Assembly: GCA_032622095.1 (NCBI GenBank)
Contig: CP136062.1
Coordinates: forward strand, 194,873,887 to 194,937,886
Length of the DNA stretch: 64,000 bases
Direction: 5' to 3'
Source of the DNA: Siphonodentalium dalli
Taxonomy: Eukaryota; Mollusca; Scaphopoda; Gadilida; Siphonodentaliidae
Part shown: positions 35,195-46,698 of the stretch, one piece after another
How the letters are laid out: every line of letters starts with the position of its first letter
Position numbering within the stretch: position 1 is the stretch's first letter
Notes under the pieces: generated by a model
The model's input: the letters and a program-made list of their open reading frames with translations, nothing else
What the model was told of the DNA's origin: nothing
Database searches by the model: none
Position numbers and translations under genes: made by a program

Positions 35195-37210
35195 CGAGAG
35201 AGGTATTTGATGAGTGTGCCGTCTTGTATAGATAACGGTCGCTGTCTTCACTGTGGCTTCTAATCATTTTGCTATTCTAGCCGCTCCGCTGACAATTATC
35301 ACAATCGGCGTGGGATACGACAGAAACGTGACGGGATATCTAACATTTAGCGAACCAGACGTTATGACTTCTAGACTGTTTTTCGACTTCCATGGAGTCT
35401 TACCTCATTTGCTAACAAATTGCGTTTACGTCAGGATTCGTATTTTCAAGGAATTGCGTTTATTCTTCTTTCGATAATAACATTGTTGCACGCTGTGACT
35501 TCGTCACAAACGTCTGAAGTGAGTATTTTTAAGTCAGGTAAAACTGACACCATAGTGACATGGCTTAATGACTGAAAATACGATAACCACAACAATCAAT
35601 ACCATTGTTTTATATTTACACCCATACATGCATTCGCGTTTGTGGAAGATGTATGCAAGACGTTGATTGGTCGAAATTACGCCACGTGGCGTCGTACGCC
35701 GACCCCAACTTGCCTTCATATTGTGTAGACTAACCTTGCAACGAGCTGCGAGAATATCGTTGAAAATGACGCTAGATGCTCTTTTAACCTGCCAGTTGAC
35801 TCGGTTGATTCTGGTTCGTTCTGCAAGGAATTGTGTTTATTTCTCTTTCGTTGATTACACTGTTACACACTGTGTCTTCGTCACAAATCCAAACGTCTGA
35901 ATTGAGTCAGGTTTCGCTACTTTAAAGCCACATGGCGGTTTGCGCTCCAACATACACATAATAGTATTCGCTTTTAAATTTTCCCTGGTATCGAAATAGG
36001 TCAATAAATATCTTAACTACCTTTCTACGGACATTGTGTACACAAAGACGCACTGAAGTAATGGAAAATACAACTGTGCATACGGTGTTTGGGTCCAAAA
36101 CACAAAACAGCCATATGCACATGGAACAGAAAAGATCGTTCCATGTTAGTTTATTCCTGATATGGTAGCAATAAAGAGCGCTTTTCTGACTTCTGGCGAA
36201 AGTTGAAAACGGCCGAAAAATGACTGTGACAAGTGTTTTTTCAGAGCATATTAAGCCGGTATAATAATAGCTCGTTTATTTGTCGACCTATCATATCCGT
36301 CGCTCCAAATTACGCAGGAAACAAAATTGGAGGTTCGAATGAGCCATGTCCGTTTAAATTAGTTTTCCACCATTGAATATGAACAAACCAGAGATGCCTT
36401 CAGGTTTCCAGACCACTATGCCACCATAAACCTATTTCTTTCGAAAAACTTTTATCATAGTACAATGCCTCTTGAAAACGATATAGAAAGTGTGCTTCAC
36501 GAACGTCCAACCATACTTGACTTGATATAATTTATACCAAATTAATAGTAATTTTGTCTGCTTTGGACCGAAACGACACATAATCTAAAATATCATCACC
36601 ATGATCGACGCCAAAACTCAATAGTGGTTCGCGAGTTATTAAGTCTTCCATTATTCTCAAAGACATCTTCGATTAGTACGCCGTCGTGTATCGATAACGA
36701 CAGCCACATTCACTTCAAATCTGTTTGGATATTCTAGCCATTCTGCTGACACTTATCCTACTTGTCGAGGGCCTCGACAAGGCACGGGATATCTAGCATT
36801 TAACAACCAGACGTTATGGCTTCAAGGCAGTTATTCGACTTCCATACTTTACTGATTTGGTAACAACTCGCGTTTACGTCAGGATTAGTTTTGTAAGGAA
36901 TAGCGTTTGTTGTTCTTTCGCTAATGTTGACTTCGTCAGAAATCCAAACGTCTGATGTGAGTATTTATATAGTCATTTTTCACAAATTTAAAATAGTTTC
37001 CAACGATTAGGTAACAATGCAAAAGATGCCTTCAGGTTTAGAAACCACTATTCCATCAGACACTTATTTCTTTCGAAACTTTTGTCATAATACAAAGCCT
37101 CTTCAAAACGAACAACATGTTTGCGCCGATAATGTCCAGCCATAAGAATTACTTTCTATCATTTGGAAGTGTTGAATAGTAGTTGTGTCTGGTTAAGACA
37201 GAAATGTCAC
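35195..37210. repeat. Tandemly duplicated block (A-B-A'-B')
   Basis: Segment A (35195-35535) recurs as A' (36670-36975) and, shortened, at 35800-35915. Shared anchors are GTGCCGTC..GTATMGATAACG, CGTTTACGTCAGGATT, AAGGAAT.GCGTTT and CTTCGTCACAAA..ACGTCTGA followed by GTGAGTAT. Segment B (about 36365-36600) recurs at 37015-37210 (GATGCCTTCAGGTTT, TATTTCTTTCGAAA, ACAA.GCCTCTT). No frame is conserved between copies. The repeated GTGAGTAT looks like a splice donor. Confidence 0.7.
35920..36365 (-). repeat. Interspersed repeat R1, copy 1 (holds an empty TTAA site)
   Basis: In reverse orientation this matches 53060-53394 plus 53839-53935: AACGGACATGGCTCAT, TTTGGGTCCAAAC / TTTGGGACCCAAAC, CGTAGAAAGGTA, TTATTCGAAATAGG-type end and GCGCAAACCGCCATGTGGCTTTA. 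At 36013-36016 the unoccupied target TTAA is present where the other copy carries a 440-bp insertion. This overlaps the duplicated block above. Confidence 0.75.
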
Positions 37211-37429
37211 ATTATACACATATTGAATGCCTTGGGGTGGAATAGCTAGAAATATTTTCCCGAGGTGGAATCTTTTGAACAACAAGCATGACTACTGACC
37301 GAGGCCGCAGGAATGTTTGATTTCATGTCAGTTTGTGAGAAAACAAAAGAAGAGGGACTTTTGATAGTTTGGAGAAAGAAACCGCCGATCTGCATATAGA
37401 GCACACGTATGCATGTTGGAGGGTGGCAG

Positions 37430-38170
37430 GGACGTGACTTGACATGCAGGGTCTTCGTTGGGGTGGCTGGACCGCAGAGTTCACAATACGTGGCACTGCG
37501 TACCTTTAGTTATAGACCGAAAGTTCAACTGTAGTAGAAGTAGAATCAGGGACGTGACTAGATGGGCTTCGTTGAGATGTCCACCTTTTAATTTCCAACC
37601 TTGAACCAGACTCGAATTCACATGTTTGCGTATAATCCATTTACATTCCCCTGCCCCTCCGCCGGGCTCTGTTGTTCCTATTCCCAACTGAAGTAACTAG
37701 TATTCTTTAATTGGCTACCGACTCGGGGGAGGTAAGGATCCACTGGGCCGACCGTGGTTTGGCCTATAGTTCGAGAAATTTTTAAGATCTGAACCTGACA
37801 TTTGCACAATTATAACATCTATTGGTCTAGCTTCAGTCCCAGATTTGTTTTTCTTAATTAACTAACACTAATTTGTTTGACATATCGGACCTATGATCTG
37901 GTGTGATAATTTATTTTTAATTGGACATGAAAATTGCAAAATACTGGCATATTGTGATCTAATTGCAGGCAAATTCAGACGTCGATTTGTTTTTCTTCAA
38001 TTGAACCAATTTTGACTGGTAACTGGCGACGAACCAGGACACTGGGCGGGCCATGGTTTGGCCCATTGTGAGAACATTCTGAAATATGAACCTGAAAATT
38101 ATACTGGTGTCTAGATTGACATCAAGTTTTCCAGGTGTTGGAAATTTCCAACCTGACACCCCCTAAAATT
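37430..38170 (+). repeat. Interspersed repeat R2, copy 1
   Basis: Shares the series AGGGACGTGACT, GTCCACCTT..TTTCCAAC, GAACCTGA..TTGCA, ATAACATCTA.TGGTCTA, GGCAAATTCA.., TTTGTTTTTC and GGTTYGG with 50280-50815. Within this copy the ATGGTTTGGCC..TGAACCTGA section is present twice (about 37750 and 38050). Non-coding. Confidence 0.65.
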
Positions 38171-38228
38171 GGAATATTTTCAACTGATTGTCATTTCAGT
38201 TCAAAATTTTGACAAAATGAATGGAAAT

Positions 38229-38396
38229 ATAGAGGATCTACAACGAGTCTCCAAAGTCCCCAGTCTATAGCGGAATTAACAAAACGATCCAGTAAATTAT
38301 GTCAGGACCGAGCTTTTGGCGAGGTCCAAACCTAATTTACTGGATGAGTTTTGTAAATTCCGCTATAAGCTGGGGTCGAATTGTAGATTATATTTG
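38229..38396. repeat. M4-like foldback of the same layout but different sequence
   Basis: TATAGAGGATCTACAACGAG opens an inverted repeat whose parts follow the M4 plan: start AGAGGATCT, TATAGCGGAATT, ACGATCCAGTAAATT, then GGACCGAGC..GGCGAGGTCC as the inner mirror, and the complements back to GATTATAT. Only the first ~10 bases and the plan are shared with M4. Confidence 0.55.
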
Positions 38397-40094
38397 TTAC
38401 TTGATCCAAAACCTTGCCACAAAACATACTTAAATCAACAAATAGGACGCGAAACTAACGTCGGCTTCTATAAGGCATGCGATGACATTTCACATAAATA
38501 TGCGTTGTTTGCGTAAAGAAATAGTCCCAAATAAATAAAGACTCTTTGGCGTATCTCATAGCGTCTATTTAATGACATAACATTTCAAAATCTTTATTCA
38601 TTATAGTTTGTTGAAAATTTTTGGAAGCCATAGTATTTTGAGACGTAGCGTACGGAATGTAAACAGACGACAAACTGGAAGTCAAACGTCACCTGGCACT
38701 ATTTCCTGTTATTAAATGAACGTTTAATATCACAATTTATAGAATGGGTTTAATGAATGGAATAAAGGTAGGATCCTGTAATAAATGAAATTATTGGTCT
38801 AAAAATTCCCCACTAATAAATTGTTAGCAAATCAAACTACGAGATCAATTTCAACGTATTGTTGGTGTGAAATTTCCAACTAATTTTGTGTCGGGTATGA
38901 AATTTTTAACTGTTAAAAAGTATTGACCAAAGATGAGTGAGACACATTCGTCGCCACGTCATTTGATAGAATTTTCCAAATAGTAGTTGATACTTCGCGG
39001 CGGCTGGCCGATTCTAACTAATAACCTCATCGAATAGGAAATACTCAAAGTTTTGAGCGACCGGCTCTTGCCTTATTTGACCCCAGCGGAAATCTACTGG
39101 TAATGTTGCAGGAAAGACTGCAGTACGATATTGGTCATTAATCTATCAAATTTTAACAGAGAACGAGCACAATGACGAACACAACATCTTATTTTAAATC
39201 GGGGCAAACATACTGAGTATTTGTTCAAATAAATCGTCATTCAGCACAACCTCATCCTATTTTCCAGTCAAAAATGTCAAATACGGTACTTGTGAGCCTT
39301 GCCACTAGAGTGGCATATATGGAATACACCCACAGTTGCCGAGAGTAGCACATTTTCACTACATGTGGAATTGTGGTTAAAGCCACAACACCACGAGTGG
39401 TGCAAATTTTGTACTCTTGGGTGTATTTTACTTATGCCGTAAATATTAGTTTTGATTTATTCCGCGACAAATAAAGCAGTCACAAATATCCAGCCCAATG
39501 AAAACAAATGTTCGTATGCAGTGTGGTTCGCTCAAGCAGGAAACAATCAACTTGAAGTTAAGAGATGTGGTGGTCAGCTTTAACTTGTTGATGAATCCCA
39601 TGACCCAGAACTCATCTCAGCCCAATTTTTCATTGATCAATGACATATGTTATGAACATTCTGAAATATAGAACATTATTTAATGGTAGTTTACTTTCTC
39701 AATGAAAATAATTAAATTTCACACATCAAGAATAATTAAGTCTCCTCTCGTGATCTTCATATATGGATATATGAACTGCAATTTTGATACAAATTTATTT
39801 AACAGAACTTCTTGGTACCTTCAAGTTAAATCAGTGAAACTGAAATATGTTAATGGCATAACAGTAAAGTAAAAGAGTTTATAATATCCAACGGGTTGAT
39901 GGTTCTTAAATATTGCGTCACAATAATCACTTGTACCAAATTTCAAAAAGAAATTCCAGACAGTTTTTGTGAAAATCCATTTTGAAATATACCAGGAAAT
40001 TTTGACAAAATGTGCGTCACTGCAGAAGGTTAAGGCAACCGTACGTCGACGGAAACTTGGACTATGTCTATAATATGATAATACGCTAGCGTAA
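38397..40094. other. Intergenic; one small foldback
   Basis: 39313-39438 has GGCATATATGGAATACACCC mirrored by GGGTGTATTTTACTTATGCC. Otherwise nothing recognised. Confidence 0.4.
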
Positions 40095-40098
40095 TTAA

Positions 40099-40690
40099 CC
40101 CTTTCATGACGGAAGCTGCGCTGGCGCAACATTAAAGACCCTGTACCAATGCATCCTCTATATATGCGAGTCGACCATAGTTCGCCTCACATATATATAA
40201 GAGGATGCATTGGCCTAACAATTTCTTATCATTTTTTTATAACTTTTTCTTACATTCTTTAACAATTTTTGTCAATTGTTATCATTTTTTCTTACATTCT
40301 TTAACAATTTTCTTATTTTTTTTACATTCTATATAAATTTTTATCATTTTTTCTTATATTTGTTTTACAATTTTATAATTTTTTCCTACATTCTTTAACA
40401 ATTTTATCAATTTTTCTTACATTCTTTATTAGTTTTTATATTTTTTTCTTACATTCTTTAACAATTATTTATCATTTTTATCATTATATCTTACATTCTT
40501 TAACAATTCTTTATCATTTGTTTTCATTTTTTCTTACATTTTTTAACAATTATAAAAAATAATATAAAATTTGTTAGGCCAATGCATTCTCTTATATATG
40601 CGAGGCAACCTATGGTCGACTCGCATATATAAGAGATTGAATTGGCACAGGGTTCTCGCAAAAATTCAGGAAGCTCCCGTATTGAAATGG
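40099..40690. mobile_element. TTAA-flanked MITE, copy 2 with internal VNTR
   Basis: Flanked by TTAA at 40095-40098 and 40691-40694. Ends are CCCTTTCATGACGGAAGCT and the near complement AGCTCCCGTATTGAAATGG. Two hairpin cassettes (40145-40213, 40578-40646) match those of copy 1 at 25.6 kb. Between them lies an AT-rich array of about eight diverged units of ACATTCTTTAACAATTTTT..TCATTTTTTCTT, of which copy 1 has barely one. Confidence 0.8.
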
Positions 40691-40694
40691 TTAA

Positions 40695-42774
40695 CGAACC
40701 AAAGCTAAACCCTTCACACGAGGGTATCTGTGGCGTGTAAATAATGATCAAAATCACTGTATAGAATCCCACCAAATAAGATTCACATAAAACTTATTTT
40801 GTGGGGTGATTATTATTAATTACTCTCCGTACACAATGGTTCGTCACAAAATAGACCCTAATAGTAATTTAGTTAATAAATTAGGCCAACCGTATATCCA
40901 TGTATCTGAGAAATTCCTGTTGTAAACGAACGGGTCATCACCTCACGTTTTAACCTCAAATAACGCTATATACTATGGTGCCAACATCAAAGTACTCAAA
41001 AGTGAAAATAGTTCTATTGATGTTGTCGAAAATGGAACAGGGAGCATTTTACTGAAAAAAACCCATTATATTCTTGGCGCTGCATGGGGGGAGCTCCCCG
41101 CTTGAGAAACCTGTCCATTTCTAAATGTTCATTTCATTCGCAAGATGTCATCATGTCAATTGCAAAGAAAGTCGACGAACAACGTCATCATGTAACTCTC
41201 TCCATTGAAGGAACTCGTGTGGAACTGAATTTATCCTCTGCTTTGTTCACAAGTATTGTTTTCTTTCGATTCAAGAACATAGTAGGATATCTATGGATTA
41301 TCAGATGCATGCAATATACCCCCTGAACCATTACATAATTGCGGGGGCGGTTAATTACCGATAAAATGTCGCAAAGTGTAGTCCGGTTCACCGCTTCAAT
41401 GTTAGATATTCCTACGTGCCAATATTGACGTCAGCTGAATTCCTTGTCTCGTCCATTGCCCATCCAGCTCCGCTCACAGTTCCGTTCCTCTCCATGGCGT
41501 CACCTTTACGCAGTACATGCCGACGACGTTACGGAGTTTACGCATATAGTGGGCGTCCGGTCTACTGACTTCCGTTACCAGCTGGTTGCTATATAAACAA
41601 ACCAGCAGCGTCGCTTCTGTCGAAATTTGACAGTCAGTACATTCCCCCTGTATACATGAACTTTCAGAAATCACAAAACAGCACACCGATATTTCCCATA
41701 AATATTGTCCCGATATCATTTGACAAAATTTCTTGACACGAAACCGTGACAGATACGGCGTAAAATACACATCTCAATGAGTAAACAATTTTCCATTTTT
41801 TCAATTTAACTTCAATTTCGCTGTAAAATCAAAACCGAAATTTGTATGTGATAAACATCTGAAAAAGACATTAAGTACATGCAAAAACTAATTGTTGTGC
41901 ATATTTATTTCCATTCGAGGTGTCAATTTTTCATCTGTATCACCATTTTTAACGATAAGAGCGATGATAATTGACTACATTTTATCCAGCGCATTAAATT
42001 TAATACAAAATGTCGTGAATTAGCTGATTGTGTTCTATGGCTGCACATTTCGTTGGTAATTACATGGCATGTCTGCGTCGAAATAACGTTTTAAGTTCAA
42101 AAAGAATTAGAATGGGGATAACAGTGTTGTTTTCTGATTTCGGAAAGGTACAGGTCGATTATACTGTGGCAAATACCCGTTAATGGGCTCCACTCTGCCG
42201 TCGCACATTAACGAAATTTGCCACAGTATATTCGCCCTGACCGTTCCGACATCACAAAACATCACAAAATATTGTTTTACCATCGACAGGAGTCACGCGC
42301 CTCGGCGCTCCGATATTTTCAAGTAATTCGGGTATATTCTGGATGTTGTTTCCTAAAACTTTCAACACAGAGACCGTGTTGGACACATAGAAGACAATCG
42401 TGGAAGCAGGAATTGTTCTTTCGACTGATTTCTTAACTTTTGAGACATAAAAATGACCTCTATTTTTAGTCACACTTAATTAGCTATATACAGTGGACAC
42501 CTGTAATTAAGGTCAGTGTGTGTAGTTTGGACTGTTGGTTTATTGATTGGGCGATCGATCGATACGGTGTTTGCTGTGGCTTCTGTTGGACTCAGACGTT
42601 GCACCTGACCGAACAGTTGCCTTCTGTTGATCGAGCTTTGTTTTTCGTCTGCTACTAATTGCAATATAGGTATCACGGATACTGTGCAGGTATGGCCGAG
42701 AGGAACTGCTTCGTCTAGGCGAACGCTCAAGCGAGTCAACAACTCAGCTGGACCCAAATGTTATACGCCGGTTA
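40695..42774. other. Intergenic; one foldback at 42146-42243
   Basis: ATACTGTGGCAAAT (42161) is mirrored by ATTTGCCACAGTAT (ending 42229), with looser pairing outside. It lies a few hundred bases before the L2-like LINE. No gene recognised in 40.7-42.7 kb. Confidence 0.45.
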
Positions 42775-45760
42775 ATGAGCTTCAGGTTACTTGACTCTGA
42801 TATATGTGCGAAGTTGTTGACACCCACGGAAGATAATATCCTCAAAATCGGAACACTAGTCCGAGATCGAACTTTGGATATAACTCGCGGACAACGTTGT
42901 GTTAATTCCAATAATCTCACACATATCTGCACTGATGAACGTTTCGACAAATGTACACTAATAGCGTTAAGTAAATTAGTTCATCGAGACCAACAATTGT
43001 CATTTGTTGGCCGTTTGCGAAACGTGGATGTTTGATGGCGAGGAAGGTGCCATTTCCGCTGCAGCATGTCCACATAATTTTAAAGCAATGTTTTCGTCAC
43101 GGAGTGGAGAAAATCGTGGTGGTGGTGTGCGGTTATTTCACTCCTCACAAATTTAGACCCAACGCGAACAGGGTGATTCAGAACACATCGTCATAAAGTG
43201 TAAGTTCCCAATAAAATCGGGAACGGAGACACTCAGACTTATTGTGATATACAGACCCCCAGACAAACCGGGTGGGTGTAAAATATCTCTTTTCCTGAAA
43301 GAGTTTGAACAACTTATAAGTTATTATTCAAGTTGCGTTATGCCGTTCGTTATTGTCGGAGACATCAATATTAAAGTAGACGATGTTTCTGATAACAACA
43401 CCGTGACATACCTGAATAAACTTGCGCGAAAGGGGTTAACCCAGCACGCTGTACTAGTGAAGATCCCCATATTGGCCACACTCTCGATCACATAATTTCA
43501 AGCCAAAATACTCTTGTTTTAAACATTAACATATTAGACAGTTCATGCTTTAAATCCGATCACCATGCTGTCGCATGCGAATGGTCGGTGAGTGTTCTGC
43601 GACCATCTACAAGGACAATGTGTTATGCGACGTCCTTTCAAATCTCTGGATGTTGAACGATTCTCTGTGCTTGTTGAGTTAAAAATTGATTCAATTACTG
43701 ATGTGACATCATATAATCTGTGTGTAACCGAAATTCTCAATGAACGAGTTCATCTAAAGAATGTAACATTAGGTCGCAAAAACAACCCCTGGTTCACGGA
43801 CGAAATACTTGAGGCCAAGAAAGAACGCCGTAAACTATCTGTGAAAAATTCGAGACATTCAATATCTGACAATAAAACCGCGCTGGTAGAATGTTCCAGA
43901 CGAGTTGTGAAAATGGTTTATAGTTCAAAAAATTCATACTTTGAAGAATTCTTAGCTAATGCCTCACAAAAGCAAGTCTTCGACTGCCTAAAGCTTTTAA
44001 CTAAGAAGCAGGATGCTCAGTTAACCCGTCACAGTAATGATGAAATTTTGGCGAACGATTGTGTGATATTTTTTCACGAGAAAAAAGACATTATCAGGAG
44101 GTCTTTCCCAGTGACCACACGCATGCAACCATCGAATTCATGGCTTTCTTCAAACATTACCTTTGGTGAATTCCAGCCTTTCCATGAAGCTGATGTTGAG
44201 AAAGGTTTGGATAAAATGAAGAGAAAGTCATGCTCATTGGATCCGATACCTACAAGATTCATGAAATCGGACATTGTCAAACAACACATTGTTCCATTTT
44301 TACTCGAATTATTTCTAACTCTTTATCTACTGGAGAAGTTCCGGAAAACATGAACACAGCGATCGTTACACCCATCATTAAGAAAGCTTCTCTGGATGCG
44401 GATATTCTGAAAAACTATAGACCGGTGTCCAACTTATCATTTCTGTCAAAATTGTTGGAGAAAATTGTTAGTCTGCAGCTATTAGAACATGTTAAGACGC
44501 ATAATTTGTTTGATTCCCTACAATCTGCATACATAAGTAATCATTCTAGAGAGACTGCGCTTGTTAAGGTTAAAAACGACATCGATTTATCGTTAGACCA
44601 AGGACAGTGTGTGTTATTACTTAGCTTGATCTTAGTGCGTCTTTTGACACGTGTGACCACACCATCTTACTGGACCGCCTTAGTGACCATTTAGGTATAC
44701 ACCGTACGGCGTTGCACTGGTTTTCTTCTTATCTGATAAATCGCAAGCAAAATGTCGTGATCGGGGAGTCATTCTCAAGGGAAGCCAGTCTAGATGTCCC
44801 AGTACCTCAGGGATATATATTAGGACCGCTCTTATTCCTCATTTACACCTTGCCACTTGGACGGATTCTCGAAGGTCATTCGGTTAAATACCATATGTAT
44901 GCTGATGACACACAAATATATGTAGAATTTTCTAGAAAAGATCCGAATGGCTATAACAACGCAATACATTGTCTGGAAGAGTGTTTCTGCGAAGTGAAAT
45001 CTTGGATGCAGAATAACAAACTTAAACTTAATGACGACAAGTTCATGGTAATTGGCTCCAAATATTCCATCAAAGAACTATCCCTCTCTGTGGGTAAAAA
45101 CACAGAGCCAGAGTTTGTAATTAAGCTGGGCGACAGCGTTATTCCATCGTGTAGTGATCTTCGGAACCTTGGTGCGTACTTTGATTCTACCATGTGTCTT
45201 GACAAAATGGTATCTGACATACTGCGAACATGTTACTACCACCTTAGATGCCTGCGCAGAGTTCGATGCCACCTGAGCAAAAAAGCTATGAAACGCGCAG
45301 TCCTATCGCTTGACATGTCACGTGTTGATAGTCTAAATTCTCTGCTGACAAATATCACCAAGGAGAATATGCACCGGGTCGATATCTTAATCAACAACTG
45401 TGCACGACTTATCGAATGGAATACAAATGTGCGGTCACATTATTCAAATCGCTAAATCATACGGTTCCTGTGTACATCTCTGACATGTTTGTTCTGAAAA
45501 GCGGGGTGTGACACGATCATGTACCAGTGGGAAAGATATCCGCATAACGATCAGGAAGCCTAACATCAACTATGGAATTAGGTGCTTCCAAGAGACTTCC
45601 ATTAACAACTGGAATAAACTACCAATGGACATCCGGAAATGTGCTACTTTCCCCAAATTCAAGTCAAAACTTAAAACCCACTTATTCGAGATATGTTTAA
45701 TCTGCCAAAAAAAGTTGTTATTCAACCTTAGCTGTTTACCAGCACGTTAGCTAGTAGCCT
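42775..45760 (+). pseudogene. L2-like LINE (endonuclease + reverse transcriptase), broken
   Basis: A weak N-terminal frame (42775-43035) leads into an APE-like endonuclease: CETWMFDGEEG at 43016, GENRGGG at about 43110, LIVIYRPPDKPGG at 43235, FVIVGDINIKVDD at 43350. Then comes a linker with NNPWFTDEI at 43781, and reverse transcriptase: KSCSLDPIPTRF at 44227, NYRPVSNLSFLSKLLEKIV at 44414, VPQGYILGPLLFLIY at 44800, YHMYADDTQIYV at 44890 (intact catalytic YADD), LKLNDDKFMVIGSK at 45025, LRNLGAYFDSTM at 45160. A C-terminal arm with NNWNKLPMDIR ends near 45750. Frame changes or stops near 43130, 43490, 43560, 44350, 44690 and 45452 disable it. Clade by motif style: L2 within the CR1/L2 group. 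Confidence 0.88.
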
Positions 45761-45960
45761 TGGTCAGCTAGGGTGTTCCAGGCTATACCAGGTGAATGCT
45801 AACGTCATGCGCATTCTTATTCCAAGAAGCATTCAATGACCTGGAATTTATCTACTGGAATTACAACCGAAGAAGAAGTCCCATAAGCACGTTTGCGAGT
45901 AGTCTTGGTCAGCTAGGGTGTTCCAGGCTATAACAGGTGAAAGCTAACGTCACGCGCATC
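45741..45960. repeat. ~70-bp direct repeat in LINE 3' region
   Basis: CACGTT.GCKAGTAGYCTTGG, TCAGCTAGGGTGTTCCAGGC and the GCTAACGTCAYGCGCAT end occur at 45741-45812 and again at 45889-45960, 148 bp apart. Confidence 0.8.
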
Positions 45961-46421
45961 AACCAAGAAAAACACCAGCTGAACCTAACTCGTGTATATA
46001 TGTGTTTGATAACTGTTTTTATTTTTATCTTAAAATACCAACAACAACAAAATACTAATGCAAATACTCTTTGTTGATAATATTCTATCTTTTATACTGT
46101 TTGGATCACTAATTAAGCACCTTAGTCTCATCAATATTTTTCGTTTCGATTTTACTCGTTCCCGATATTTCCCCATTTTACCCCCTTTTCATGTTAGTTT
46201 TAGCGTGTTACCCGTTCGCCATTTTGCCCCCTTTTTTCGCTGTTAGCATTTTTTAGAACGTTACCACCCCCAATTTACCAGTAACTTTTAAATATTTGTT
46301 CGATTTGTAATTTTATGCGCTTTTGTATTTCTTAGTAACGTCTCACTTATAGTTTTACATTTTTTGTTGATGTCCAAAATTATGTCTTATATTTGCAATT
46401 GTATTTTATGTTTAACATGTT

Positions 46422-46488
46422 AAGCGTTTTAGAGCAATTCGGTGGATTTTACGCTATACAAAACTGTTATTTATTTATTTATTTATAT
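46422..46488 (+). repeat. LINE 3' tail ending in (TTTA)n
   Basis: GCGTTTTAGAGCAATTCGGT, ACGCTATACAAAACTG and then TTATTTATTTATTTA: the usual CR1/L2-type 3' terminal stem and microsatellite. It probably ends the LINE that starts at 42.8 kb. Confidence 0.65.
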
Positions 46489-46599
46489 TGCCTTTACTGT
46501 GGTTGAGAATTAGGTTAATTTTGCGTATTTTCTAGTTAGGTTCTTTGTATATAAAATTATTCATTCGCTATTTACTATTATTTTAGGATGTGTGCCATG

Positions 46600-46655
46600 T
46601 CTGTATTGTAAGCGCATTGAAACTAATTTATTGTATAATGCGCTCTAAATGAATC

Positions 46656-46697
<42 letters not shown>

Positions 46698-46698
46698 C
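46600..46698 (+). repeat. Second LINE-type 3' tail with (AAT)n
   Basis: TTGTAAGCGCATTGAAACTA, AATGCGCTCTAAATGAATCA then about 14 AAT units (46656-46698). It has the same form as the previous tail but a different microsatellite, implying another element's 3' end. Confidence 0.65.

Noticed and set aside
41474-41770. 98-codon minus-strand frame
   Set aside because: No domain or repeated occurrence; probably chance.
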